From: DATAGF01 sp963813355
GTDB taxonomy: Bacteria > Actinomycetota > Thermoleophilia > Miltoncostaeales > Miltoncostaeaceae
Length of the DNA stretch: 64,000 nt
Assembly (NCBI GenBank): GCA_963813355.1
Contig: CAWEYS010000023.1
Span: 248,001-312,000 of the forward strand
Direction of reading: 5' to 3'
The translations under genes and the position numbers were made by a program. The notes under the pieces are model-generated. The model did no database searches, was not told the DNA's origin, and worked only from the letters and a program-made list of their open reading frames with translations. The first letter of the stretch is position 1. The number at the start of each line of letters is the position of its first letter. Below are positions 12,150 through 20,691 of this stretch, piece by piece.

Positions 12150-14414
12150 ATGAGCACCGTCGCCGCCGCGCCCATGCTCGAGACCAAGCTGCGGCCGCCG
12201 GGCCGGCGGCCCGGCATCGTGGCGCGGCCCGACCTGCTGGCGCGCCTCGACGAGGCGAGCGGGCGGCGCCTCACCCTCGTGAGCGCGCCGGCCGGCTGGG
12301 GGAAGACGACCCTCGTCGGCGACTGGCTGGCCGAGCGCGCGCCCGACGGGGCCGCCTGGGTGGCCCTCGACGTGGCCGACAACGACCCGGCGCGCTTCTG
12401 GCGCTACGTCGCCGAGGCCCTCCGCCGCGCCGGCGCGCCGGTCGAGGACGGGGTCGTCGGGGCGCTGTCCGGCGCGGGCGAGACCGTGGAGGCGGGCCTC
12501 TCGGCGCTCATCAACGGGCTCGCCGACGCCGACTGCCGCACGCTGCTCGCGCTCGACGACTACCACCTGATCGCCGATGACTCGATCCACCGCGCGATGG
12601 GCTTCGTGTGCGCCAACGCGCCCGACGGCCTGCGGGTGGTGATGACCAGCCGCACCGACCCGCCGATCGGGCTCTCCCGGCTGCGCGCCCGGGGGGACCT
12701 GGCGGAGATCCGCGCCCCGGACCTGCGCTTCTCCGACGACGATGCCCGCGCCCTGCTGGCCGAGGCCGGGCTGAGCCTGCGCGACGACCAGGTCGCCCGC
12801 CTGCGCCAGCGCACCGAGGGCTGGGCGGCCGGCCTCTACCTGGCGGGACTGTCGCTGCGCGGGCGCGAGGACGCGGGGCGCTTCATCGCCGACTTCGCCG
12901 GCGACGACCGCCTGGTCGTGGACTACCTGGCCGACGAGGTGCTGGAGGGGCTGCCCGCCGGGCGCCGCGAGTTCCTGCTGCGGACCTCGGTGCTGGGCCG
13001 GCTCTCGGGCCCGCTGTGCGACGCCGTTGCCGGCACGAGCGGGTCGGCGCGGGTGCTCGCCGAGCTCGAGCGCTCCAACCTCTTCCTGGTGCCGCTCGAC
13101 AACCGGCGAGAGTGGTACCGCTACCACCACCTGTTCGGCGAGCTGCTGCAGCACGAGCTCGCACTGACCGCGCCCGACGAGGTGGCCGAGCTGCACCGGC
13201 GCGCGGCCGCCTGGCACCTGGCCGAGGGCTCGGTGGACGACGCCGTCCGCCACGCGGTCGGCGCGGGCGACCTCGCTCAGGCGGCCGACCTGATCGCCGA
13301 GCACTGGTCGGACCACCTGCGCCGCGGCTGGACCGTCACCACCCAGAACTGGCTCGAGCTGCTGCCGGCCGAGACCGTCCTGGCCGACGTGCGCCTCTGC
13401 CTGGCCGAGGCCTGGCTGGCGATCAACCTGGGGCTGCCCGACGACGCCGAGCGCTGGCTGGACGCGGCCGAGGCGTGCGAGGGGGCCTGGGGCGACCCCC
13501 AGCTCGAGGCGAGCAGGATCGCCGCCCGGTCGCTGACGCGCCTCCTCGCCGGGGATGCTCCCGAGGCGCTGCGGTTCGGGCTCGAGGCCCTGACCGTCAC
13601 CGAGGGCGACGAGACCTGGTGGCGCGCGGCCGGCTGCCTGGCCGCCGGGATCGCCCTGCACGCCTCCGAGCGTATGGCGGAGTCGTACCCCATCCTCGAG
13701 GAGTGCGCCGAGGTCGGCCGGCGCACCGGCGCCTGGTCGCCGGCGCTCGTCGCCCTCTGCCACCTGGCCCACCAGGACATCGAGCGCGGCGACCTCGAGT
13801 CGGCCGAGCGCCGCGCCCGCGAGGCCCTGGCCTATGCGGACGAGGAGAGCCACGCGGAGTACCCGCACGCGGCGGGCGGGCACTCCGGGCTCGCCCAGGT
13901 GCTCGGCGCGCGCGGGCTCCTGGACGAGGCCCAGGCCCACGCCGACCGCGGCGCCGAGCTGGCGCGGCGCGGCCGGGCCCCCACCGAGATCGCGTACTGC
14001 GTGATCGTGCGGGGGGAGATCGCCCTGGCGCGGGGGGACCGCGACCTGGCCCGCGCCTGCTCCCGCGACGCCCGCGACCTGCTCGACAGCGCCCCCGCCC
14101 CCGGCGCCCACCTGCTCCACCAGGTGGGCCGGCTCGACGAGGGGCTGCGGGGCGGCCCTCCGGCGACGGCGGCCGACCGGGCCGTCGAGCCGACCGACCT
14201 GACCGAGCGCGAGCTGGCCGTGCTCCGCATGCTCACGGGGCTCGCGTCGGCGCGCGAGATCGCCGACCAGCTCTACGTCTCGCACAACACGGTCAAGACC
14301 CAGATCAAGTCGATCTACCGCAAGCTCGGCGTCGCGACGCGCGCCGACGCCGTCGCGCGGGGGCGCGAGCTCGGCCTCCTGGCCGGGTCGCTCGCCGGAG
14401 GCCCCCGGGGCTAG
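12150..14414 (+). CDS. MalT-like LuxR-family ATPase transcriptional regulator
   Basis: 754 residues. The N-terminal STAND-type ATPase has Walker A SAPAGWGKTTLVGDWL at about residue 45 and Walker B LLALDDYHLI. A long alpha-helical middle part, rich in Ala, Glu and Arg, looks like TPR-type repeats. The C-terminus is a clear LuxR helix-turn-helix: LTERELAVLRMLTGLASAREIADQLYVSHNTVKTQIKSIYRKLG, written here as one domain of about 60 residues with no visible lesion. MalT relatives are often about 900 residues, so this is a shorter version. The inducer and targets are unknown. It is divergent from glyQ, and its TAG overlaps the stop of the convergent VOC gene. Confidence 0.88.
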   Translation: MSTVAAAPMLETKLRPPGRRPGIVARPDLLARLDEASGRRLTLVSAPAGWGKTTLVGDWLAERAPDGAAWVALDVADNDPARFWRYVAEALRRAGAPVEDGVVGALSGAGETVEAGLSALINGLADADCRTLLALDDYHLIADDSIHRAMGFVCANAPDGLRVVMTSRTDPPIGLSRLRARGDLAEIRAPDLRFSDDDARALLAEAGLSLRDDQVARLRQRTEGWAAGLYLAGLSLRGREDAGRFIADFAGDDRLVVDYLADEVLEGLPAGRREFLLRTSVLGRLSGPLCDAVAGTSGSARVLAELERSNLFLVPLDNRREWYRYHHLFGELLQHELALTAPDEVAELHRRAAAWHLAEGSVDDAVRHAVGAGDLAQAADLIAEHWSDHLRRGWTVTTQNWLELLPAETVLADVRLCLAEAWLAINLGLPDDAERWLDAAEACEGAWGDPQLEASRIAARSLTRLLAGDAPEALRFGLEALTVTEGDETWWRAAGCLAAGIALHASERMAESYPILEECAEVGRRTGAWSPALVALCHLAHQDIERGDLESAERRAREALAYADEESHAEYPHAAGGHSGLAQVLGARGLLDEAQAHADRGAELARRGRAPTEIAYCVIVRGEIALARGDRDLARACSRDARDLLDSAPAPGAHLLHQVGRLDEGLRGGPPATAADRAVEPTDLTERELAVLRMLTGLASAREIADQLYVSHNTVKTQIKSIYRKLGVATRADAVARGRELGLLAGSLAGGPRG

Positions 14415-14773
14415 CCCGCCGCGCGGGGCGGCTCGTGGAGCCCGAAGGCCGACCCCTGGTCGTCGCGGCAGAGCGCGAACCGGCCGAAGCGCGCGGCCTG
14501 ATCGTCGTCGCCGTGGTCCTCGCCGGCCGGCTCGCGCGCGCCGCCGAGCTCCTCCACCCGGGCCAGCGCGGCGTCGAGGTCGTCGACCCGGAAGAAGACG
14601 TACGGGCTCGCGCCCGCGTCCCCGCCGTGGATGCCGCCGCCCACCCCGGCGCCGGAGATCACCAGGCCGCCGCTCACCTCCTCGAGCTGCCAGCCGAGCA
14701 GCGCGCCGTAGAAGGCCCCGCCGCGCGCCGCGTCGCCCACGCCGATGCTGAAGAAGCTCAGCTCGCCCGCCAT
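14411..14773 (-). CDS. VOC (glyoxalase/bleomycin resistance) family protein
   Basis: 120 residues, one vicinal-oxygen-chelate module pair of the bacterial small type. The opening FFSIGVGDAARGGAFYGALLGWQLEEVSGGLVISG and later YVFFRVDDLDAALARVEELGG followed by GRFALCRDDQGSAFGLHEP match the family fold. VOC proteins bind a metal and act as lyases, dioxygenases or binding proteins; the substrate cannot be read from sequence. Its stop codon overlaps by two bases with the stop of the convergent regulator gene. It lies downstream of the sulfite-oxidase-like gene with an 82-bp gap. Confidence 0.8.
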   Translation of the reverse strand: MAGELSFFSIGVGDAARGGAFYGALLGWQLEEVSGGLVISGAGVGGGIHGGDAGASPYVFFRVDDLDAALARVEELGGAREPAGEDHGDDDQAARFGRFALCRDDQGSAFGLHEPPRAAG

Positions 14774-14855
14774 CCCGACCCCCCTTCTCGCGTTCGTCGC
14801 TGCAACGTAGACCGCTCGCGCGGGGGCGGCTTGACGGAATTTGACGGGCGGCCGT

Positions 14856-15909
14856 CTAGACCACGGTCACCTCGAGGCGCTGCGCCGCGTTGTTGGCGTA
14901 GCCGCCCAGGTTCCAGGCCGGCACGTCCGGCTGCGCGTTGCCCGCCTCGTCGGTCGCCCGGCAGCGGAGCACGTGGCGGCCGGGCGCCGCGTCCCACTCG
15001 GCCCGGAAGGCGGCCCAGGCCCACGGGGAGTCGACGTCGCGGTCGAGCTCCGCCGCGCGCCAGGCGCGCCCGCCGTCGGTCGAACACCTCGACGGTGGCG
15101 ATGGGCGCCCACCCCGACCACGCGCGGCCCTCCAGGACGTGCCGGCCCGCCGGGAGGGTGCGGGCGCGGGTCGGGAACTCGGGCACCCCGGGCGGGATGA
15201 GCAGCGCCCGCGGCAGCATGCGGGTGAGCGGCGCGCCCTCCTCGGCCTCGGTCTCCTTCAGGCGGTACGAGACGGCCTGCTGGGGCCCGGCGAACGGACG
15301 GTCGACCACCGTGATGGCCGACAGCCACTTGACGTTGGTCATCCCGTACCAGCCCGGGACGAGCAGGCGCAGCGGGAAGCCGTGCTGGGGGGGCAGCGGC
15401 CCCCCGTTGAGCTCGTAGGCGAGGATGACGCCGTCGCGCCCGGCCTCGGCCACGGGCAGGCTGCGGGCGAAGTCCTGCTCCAGGCCGTTCTCGGTCCCCC
15501 GGTCGAGGCCGGTGAAGACGACCTCGACGGCGTCGTCGAGCACGCCGCACTCCTCGAGCAGCGGCCCGAGCGCCGCGCCTCGCCAGCTGCCGGTGCCGAC
15601 CGCCTCGTCGAGCCACGGCTGGCTGAAGGCCCGCGGCGAGAACCCCGTGCGGCCGTTGCCGGCGCACTCCATGGTCGCGGTGACCTCCACCGCCGGGCGC
15701 GCGCGCAGCTCCTCCAGGCTCAGCGCGGCCGGGCGGGAGACCCGACCGCCGACGGACAGCCGCCACGCTGCGGGGTCGACCGCCGGGATGTCGTAGTGGA
15801 TCAGCAGGTAGTGCAGGCCCACCGGCGTCACCGGATACCTCAGGGCCTCGAGCGGCATCCCGTGGTTGCGGGCCGCGAGGGCCAGCTCCTCCACCCGGAT
15901 CGGATCCAC
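14856..15909 (-). pseudogene. Sulfite-oxidase-like molybdopterin enzyme, interrupted by a +1 frameshift
   Basis: Translation from GTG at 15909 gives a molybdopterin oxidoreductase of the sulfite oxidase family: VTATMECAGNGRTGF carries the conserved molybdenum-ligand Cys, and ELNGGPLPPQHGFPLRLLVPGWYGMTNVKWL is the family signature. At 15083-15084 one extra base breaks the frame inside the C-terminal dimerisation domain. Removing it restores VEVSTDGGRAWRAAELDRD and a normal end, LGGYANNAAQRLEVTVV, with stop at 14856. Without the lesion the protein would have about 350 residues. No Tat or Sec signal is visible, so it would be cytoplasmic. Everything else is intact, so a sequencing error is as likely as a true mutation. 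Confidence 0.85.
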
Positions 15910-15943
15910 CGCGACGACCGTACATCGCCTCGGCGTCGACGCG

Positions 15944-15973
15944 CGAGGGGCCCGGCGTCCGCCGGGCCCCTCG
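15944..15973 (-). terminator. Strong hairpin after the MMPL gene
   Basis: Perfect 13-bp arms (15944-15956 and 15961-15973) with a 4-nt loop GTCC, 23 bp beyond the MMPL stop codon. There is no U-run. It separates the transporter from the sulfite-oxidase-like gene. Confidence 0.6.
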
Positions 15974-15995
15974 TCACGCCTGGTCGGCTCGGGGC

Positions 15996-18158
15996 CTACG
16001 CCCCGGCCGGCTCCGGCCCCGATGCGCGCGGGCCGACCTCGGACCACCCGAACCGCTCGTGGAACCTGCGCAGCGGGCGCGGCGCCCACCAGTTCCACTT
16101 GCCGAGCAGCGCCATCAGCGAGGGCACCAGGAGGGCCCGGATGATGGTCGCGTCGATCAGCACGGCCAGCGCGGTCCCGACGCCGAGCTCCTTGATCAGC
16201 GTGATCTCGGAGGTGGCGAAGGCGCCGATGGCGACGGCGAACAGCAGGGCCGCCGCGGTCACGATCCGGCCGGTGCGCTGCAGGCCGATCGCCACGGACT
16301 CCTTGGTGCCGAGGCCGGCGTCGTGCGCCTCCTTGATGCGCGACAGGAGGAAGACCGCGTAGTCGGTGGACAGGCCGAAGGCCATCGCGCCCAGCAGGAT
16401 CGGCTGGGTCAGGTCGAGCGCCCCCGAGCTGTCGTACGACAGCAGCCCCTCCAGGCGGCCGTCCTGGAAGATCCAGACCAGGATGCCGAGCGTGGCGCCC
16501 AGGGTGAGCACGTTCATCAGGACCGCCTTGATCGGCAGGATCACCGAGCCGGTCATGAGGAACAGGGCGACGATCGTCGTCAGCGCGATCACGGTGATGG
16601 CCCACGGCAGGTGCGCCGCCAGGCTGTCCTTCTGGTCCACGAAGCCGGCCGACACCCCGCCCACGAGCGTCGGGTAGGGAGCCGGGACGTCCCTCACGGC
16701 CGCCACCAGGTCCTGGGTGGACTCGTCGAGGCTCGGGGCGTTCGAGTAGACGTCGATGCGCCAGGTGCTGTCGCCGACGACGGCCGGCGGCGTCACCAGG
16801 GCCGCGTCCGGCAGCGCGCGCAGCCGCTGCGCGTAGGCCGTCAGCTCGGCCCGGGCCTCCGGGGTGTCCGGGGCGTCGATGGCCAGGTAGATCGGCTCGC
16901 TGACGTCCGTGGAGAAGTCGCGGTCGATGGTGTCCGACACCTGGCGGGCGGTCGCGCTCGTGGGGAGCACGCTCGCGTCGACCGAGGTGAAGTTGATGTT
17001 GAGGGCCGGCAGGGCGACGATCACCAGCACCGTGGCCGTGACGGCCGCGACGATCGCCGGGCGCCGCATGACGGCGTTGGAGAGGCGGTACCAGAAGCCG
17101 GACGTGACCGCCTCGTCGGCGTGCTCGCTGCCCCGCTTGAGGAAGCCGGGCGCGCCGCTGTTGATGCGGCGGCCGAGCAGCGCGAGCACGGCGGGGAGGA
17201 CGAGGAGGGCGATGCCCGCCGCGATCAGGGCGACCATCACGCCCGCAAGGCCCATGGAGAACAGGAAGCGCTGCGGGAAGACCATCAGCCCCGCCAGGGC
17301 GGCGGCCACGGTGACCGCGCTGAAGAGGACGCTGCGCCCCGCCGTCTGGAGGGTGCGGGCCAGCGCCTCGCGGCCGGGGCCGCGCGCGGCGATCTCCTCG
17401 CGGTAGCGCGAGATGATCAGCAGGCTGTAGTCGATCGCGAGGCCCAGGCTCAGGCCGATCGCGAGGTTGAGGGCATAGACGGAGAGGGTCAGGCCCTCGT
17501 TGGCCAGACCGATCGCCAGGAACGAGCCGAAGATCACCACGGCGCCCATCAGCGACGGCAGGAGCGCCGCCACGAAGCCGCGGAAGACCCACAGCGAGAG
17601 CAGGAAGATGATCGGGAACGCGAGCATCTCGGCCCGCGCGAGGTCCTCGCCGATGATCGAGCCGACCTGCTCGCCGACGACCGCGACGCCCCCGAGGGAG
17701 ACGTTCGGCTCGTTCGCGAGCTCGTCGCCGATGCGGGACGCGGCGTCCTCGACGGCGTCGTCGCCGACCGGCGCGAAGAACGCGGCCACGTACGAGGACG
17801 TGCCGTCGTCGGAGATCAGCGCGTCGCCGCCGCCGTCGTAGGCGGTGACGACCCGGCGGACGTCGGGGTCCTCGGCGATCGTGGCGGCCACGCGCTCGAC
17901 CTCGGCGCGGCCCGCGCCGGCGGTGACGTCCGTGCCGGGATCGACGAGCGCGATCAGCGCAGGGCCCGGGGACGCGCCCGTCGCGTCCTCCAGCTGCTCC
18001 CGCGCCTGGAAGAACTGGGCGTCCTTGTCCTCGAAGCCGCCGGCGGTGAGGTTCCCCGTGAGCGGGGCCCCGACCACGACGGACACGCCGAGGAACAGGA
18101 CGGCGATGATGATCACCCGCCACGGCCGGCGGGACGCGAGGCTGGCCAGGCGTGACAT
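15996..18158 (-). CDS. MMPL/RND-family membrane transporter
   Basis: 720 residues with the architecture of MMPL-type exporters: an N-terminal membrane helix (VIIIAVLFLGVSVVVGAPL), a periplasmic-type loop of about 150 residues, a bundle of helices (around AMLAFPIIFLLSLWVF to VLPAVLALLGRR), a second helix and loop, and a second bundle ending near VPSLMALLGKW. The family signatures GLSLGLAIDYSLLIISRYREE and GLSTDYAVFLLSRIKEAHD, with paired Asp-Tyr in membrane helices, are clear. Substrates of such proteins include lipids and drugs; none can be assigned. The start codon overlaps the stop of the 75-residue gene by one base (TGATG), so the two are coupled, and a hairpin-rich operator region precedes them. 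Confidence 0.92.
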   Translation of the reverse strand: MSRLASLASRRPWRVIIIAVLFLGVSVVVGAPLTGNLTAGGFEDKDAQFFQAREQLEDATGASPGPALIALVDPGTDVTAGAGRAEVERVAATIAEDPDVRRVVTAYDGGGDALISDDGTSSYVAAFFAPVGDDAVEDAASRIGDELANEPNVSLGGVAVVGEQVGSIIGEDLARAEMLAFPIIFLLSLWVFRGFVAALLPSLMGAVVIFGSFLAIGLANEGLTLSVYALNLAIGLSLGLAIDYSLLIISRYREEIAARGPGREALARTLQTAGRSVLFSAVTVAAALAGLMVFPQRFLFSMGLAGVMVALIAAGIALLVLPAVLALLGRRINSGAPGFLKRGSEHADEAVTSGFWYRLSNAVMRRPAIVAAVTATVLVIVALPALNINFTSVDASVLPTSATARQVSDTIDRDFSTDVSEPIYLAIDAPDTPEARAELTAYAQRLRALPDAALVTPPAVVGDSTWRIDVYSNAPSLDESTQDLVAAVRDVPAPYPTLVGGVSAGFVDQKDSLAAHLPWAITVIALTTIVALFLMTGSVILPIKAVLMNVLTLGATLGILVWIFQDGRLEGLLSYDSSGALDLTQPILLGAMAFGLSTDYAVFLLSRIKEAHDAGLGTKESVAIGLQRTGRIVTAAALLFAVAIGAFATSEITLIKELGVGTALAVLIDATIIRALLVPSLMALLGKWNWWAPRPLRRFHERFGWSEVGPRASGPEPAGA

Positions 18159-18385
18159 CAGCCCTCCTTCGGATCGGTTGGGGTGGCGACCAGCGGCTCG
18201 ACCTCCAGGACCTCCAGGCCCAGATTGTCGAGCTTCGAGAGCACGCGGTCGATGGGCTGCCCCCCGGGGAGGGCGCCCTCGAGGACGGTTCGGCCGGAGG
18301 CGGGATGGCCGACCAGGCCGGGGAAGCCCTGGCAGAAGCGCTGGCTCATCTCGCCCCTCACGGTGATGCGATATCCGTCGGCCAT
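18158..18385 (-). CDS. Small protein encoded upstream of the MMPL transporter
   Basis: 75 residues from ATG at 18385, ending in a one-base overlap with the MMPL start. The sequence ADGYRITVRGEMSQRFCQGFPGLVG then ILEGA-like LEGALPGGQPIDRVLSKLDNLGLEVLEVEPL has an alternating strand-helix pattern typical of a small ferredoxin-like fold. Similar small proteins are found beside actinobacterial regulators and transporters, but I cannot name the family. The tight coupling suggests it works with the transporter. Confidence 0.7.
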   Translation of the reverse strand: MADGYRITVRGEMSQRFCQGFPGLVGHPASGRTVLEGALPGGQPIDRVLSKLDNLGLEVLEVEPLVATPTDPKEG

Positions 18386-18432
18386 CGCGCGCCTCCGTGT
18401 GCTCGGTCGCAGTGGCAGACCGAACCCTCCGG

Positions 18433-18483
18433 GCCCGCGGGGTGAGCGGTCATCACCCCGCGGGCGATTTCACCCCGGGTGAA
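18433..18483. promoter_or_regulatory. Multiple TCACCCC operators upstream of the MMPL operon
   Basis: A perfect 13-bp inverted repeat, GCCCGCGGGGTGA (18433-18445) and TCACCCCGCGGGC (18453-18465), is followed at once by a second palindrome, TTCACCC-C-GGGTGAA (18469-18483). All four half-sites share TCACCC. They lie 48-98 bp upstream of the 75-residue gene, as expected for a regulator binding as two dimers. Confidence 0.6.
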
Positions 18484-18485
18484 GC

Positions 18486-18841
18486 GATCGGCGGGCGCAG
18501 ATCGCTCACGGCGAGCGCTTTCTGCGTGAAGGCGGGCGCTCCGGCCCCTTGCTCGGCCCCTCGTCAACCTCCACGAGGCCCTCAAGCTCGGCGCTGCGGG
18601 AGTGACCGCGACCTGCCACACCATGCGCCGGAGCGATGGCCCTCGGGGATGCCGACACCGCCACCGTGAGCAAGCACTACTCCTGCCCTCGCGGACGAGC
18701 TGCCCGAGCGGCCGGAGCTGCGCCCCAGAGCTGGAGGCGGCTCCGCTGGCGAGCTGCTGGCGGGGCCGACCGAGCAACGCGGGAAGGTCAGGCGCGCCCG
18801 GCGTCATGCGGGATCGAACGGCGTGGGCGAGGCTGTGAGCA
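18486..18841. other. Intergenic region with no intact gene
   Basis: No open frame here has a convincing start and product. On the plus strand about 30 codons near 18555-18650 read PLVNLHEALKLGAAGVTATC, faintly like a small DsrE-type fragment, but the frame is not conserved on either side. The GC pattern looks like decayed coding sequence. Confidence 0.4.
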
Positions 18842-19733
18842 TCAGTCGTCGAGGACGGTCAGGTCGAGGTTGCGCAGGCGCGCGGGATCGGCGAGCAGAT
18901 CGATCTCAACGATCCGGCCGTGCGCAATCGTGAAGCCGGCCACCGCGACTGGCCGCCCGCGCGGAGCCACGACCACCCCCGCGGCCCCATTCACGAGCGC
19001 CGGCCGTGCGGACGCGACAAGCGGCGCAAAGGTGCGAGCCTGCTCCACGACGGCTTGCGCTCCGCGCACCTCCCGCGAGGCGCCCCGAGGGACCGCACCG
19101 CGGTCGAACTCGGAGCACTACGTCGGGGTCGAGCACCGCGACCAGCGCGTCGAGGTCGCCGTCGCGGGCGGCGGCGAGGAAGGCGTCGACGACCTCGCGC
19201 TGGCGAGTGAGGTCGGCGTCCGGAGCCGGGGCTGCTCGGCGTACCCGGCGCCGCGCGCGGCTCGCGAGCTGCCGGGTCGCGGCTGGCGAGCGCTCGACCA
19301 ACGGAGCGATCTCGTCGAACGGCACCGCGAACATGTCGTGGAGCACGAACGCGAGCCGCTCGGGGGGAGCCAGCGTCTCGAGCACCACGAGCAGCGCGAG
19401 ACCGACCGAGTCGGCGAGCAGCGCCTCGTGCTCGGGGTCGACTCCGTCCGCGCGGCTCACGATCGGCTCGGGCACGTGCGGGCCCAGAGGCTCCTCGCCC
19501 CGCGACTTGCGCGACCGGAGCATGTCGAGGGACACCCGCGCGACGACCGTCGTCAGCCAGGCCCGCAGGTCCTTGATCTCAGCGGTGTTGGAGCGGCTGA
19601 GACGGAGCCAGGACTCCTGGACGGCGTCGTCCGCCTCGCTCACCGAGCCGAGCATCCGGTAGGCCACCGCCCGCAGGTGGGTGCGGTTGGCCTCGAACGG
19701 CTCCGCCAGCCATTCGCGCTCGTCCACGGTCAC
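18842..19733 (-). pseudogene. ECF41-type sigma factor with SnoaL-like tail, interrupted by a +1 frameshift
   Basis: The GTG start at 19733 leads into sigma region 2 (FEANRTHLRAVAYRMLGSVSEADDAVQESWLRL), the ECF41 linker (GPHVPEPIVSRADGVDPEHEALLADSVGLALLVVLETL, in two parts) and region 4 (LAPPERLAFVLHDMFAVPFDEIAPLVERSPAATRQLASRARRRV, likewise). An extra base at 19107-19108 then breaks the SnoaL-like C-terminal domain. Removing it joins LDPDVVLRVDRGAVPRGASREV to RGAQAVVEQARTFAPLVASARPALVNG and the end LLADPARLRNLDLTVLDD. ECF41 factors are regulated by this fused tail rather than by a separate anti-sigma factor. The gene is divergent from an oxidoreductase, the usual ECF41 neighbour. The lesion may be a sequence error. 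Confidence 0.85.
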
Positions 19734-19754
19734 ATTCCTTCGTCGCGTTCCGTC
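19728..19754 (+). promoter_or_regulatory. Candidate ECF41 promoter for the NmrA-like gene
   Basis: GGTCACA (19728-19734), a 16-bp spacer, then CGTC (19751-19754). The described ECF41 consensus is TGTCACA, 15-16 bp, CGTC, so only the first base differs. It points at the oxidoreductase gene starting at 19801 and overlaps the start of the divergent sigma gene. Confidence 0.65.
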
Positions 19755-19800
19755 TCAACAGTGAACGAACGAAACCCAAGCCGTAACAAGGAGATCAACC

Positions 19801-20520
19801 ATGCGGCCAGGACCTCTCATGGAGCGCGACGCAAGCCCAGATCCGCGAGCGAGCGGGCAACCCGAGACAGAACGACATCGGATGACGATGACGGTCTTCG
19901 GAGCGACCGGCGGCATTGGCGGTCATCTCGTGCGGCAGGCGCTCGACGCCGGGCACAAGGTGACGGCGGTGGTCCGTGATCGGGCCCGGTTCGACGTGAG
20001 CCATCCCGCGCTCGAGGTGGCGACGGTGCCCGGCCTGACCGACCCCGAGGTGCTGCGCCCCGTGCTGGAGTGCAGCGATGCCGCGATCTCGGGAGTCGGC
20101 CCGCGCGGTCGCAAGGACGGCCCGGTCGCCTCGAGCACCACGCGCGGAATTCTGCGCGCGATGGAGGCGAGCGGCGTACGGCGCTTCGTGGCGGTGAGCG
20201 CGGTGCCGGTCGGCCCGGTGCCGGAGGGGGAGAGCTTCGTCAACCGCCGGATCTTGCTGCCGTTTATCAGTGCCTTTGCGCGGGACGTTTACGTGGATCT
20301 GGCCGAGATGGAGGACGAGATCCGGCGCAGCGCCACGGAGTGGACCATCGTGCGGCCGCCCAGGCTCGTGAACAAGCCGCTGACCGGCGAGTACCGGACC
20401 GTGGTCGGCGGGAATGTGCCGCGCGCCTACTCGATCTCCCGCGCCGATGTGGCCCATGCCATGCTCGCTGCGCTGGACGATCCGGCGACGCTCAGACAGG
20501 CGATCGGGGTTGGGTACTGA
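19801..20520 (+). CDS. NmrA-like NAD(P)-dependent oxidoreductase/epimerase
   Basis: An atypical short-chain dehydrogenase with the N-terminal nucleotide-binding loop VFGATGGIGGHLVRQALDAGHKVTAVVRD (in two halves), then the NAD(P)-binding core and the C-terminal RPPRLVNKPLTGEY region. The ATG at 19801 has an excellent Shine-Dalgarno (AAGGAG, 8 bp spacing), giving 239 residues with a 27-residue polar N-terminal extension; starting at 19882 would give the usual family N-terminus (MTMTVFGATG). The ECF41 promoter upstream makes it the likely main target of the neighbouring sigma factor, since ECF41 genes are typically paired with carboxymuconolactone decarboxylases, oxidoreductases or epimerases. 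Substrate unknown. Confidence 0.85.
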   Translation: MRPGPLMERDASPDPRASGQPETERHRMTMTVFGATGGIGGHLVRQALDAGHKVTAVVRDRARFDVSHPALEVATVPGLTDPEVLRPVLECSDAAISGVGPRGRKDGPVASSTTRGILRAMEASGVRRFVAVSAVPVGPVPEGESFVNRRILLPFISAFARDVYVDLAEMEDEIRRSATEWTIVRPPRLVNKPLTGEYRTVVGGNVPRAYSISRADVAHAMLAALDDPATLRQAIGVGY

Positions 20521-20599
20521 CCGTAGCGGTCACCCAGCCCACAACGCACAGCTACTCGAGGGCTTCGCGCGGCAGGTATGGAGCGCTCATGGAGCCGAG

Positions 20600-20621
20600 C
20601 GGTTGCAGCCGTTGGCAACCG
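20600..20621. terminator. Hairpin between convergent genes
   Basis: CGGTTGC (20600-20606) pairs perfectly with GCAACCG (20615-20621) across an 8-nt loop, midway between the convergent NmrA-like and flavoenzyme genes. No T-run is present. Confidence 0.4.
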
Positions 20622-20691
20622 GTGGCACGTGCGTCGAAGCCGAAAACGGCGGAACGAGCCGGCAAACGTTCTCTGCTACGTCAAGGGACTG

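Noticed and set aside
12608..15418. 936-codon plus-strand frame over the LuxR gene
   Set aside because: It runs in the wrong frame of the same strand and is again a low-complexity shadow; the MalT-like protein in frame 12150 has all its motifs.
14758..18123. 1121-codon minus-strand frame
   Set aside because: It joins an out-of-frame shadow of the MMPL gene to the start of the sulfite-oxidase-like gene; only the latter part is real.
18540..18660. DsrE-like fragment as a gene
   Set aside because: Only about 20 residues resemble the family; frame, start and neighbours are not supportive, so it is described only as intergenic.
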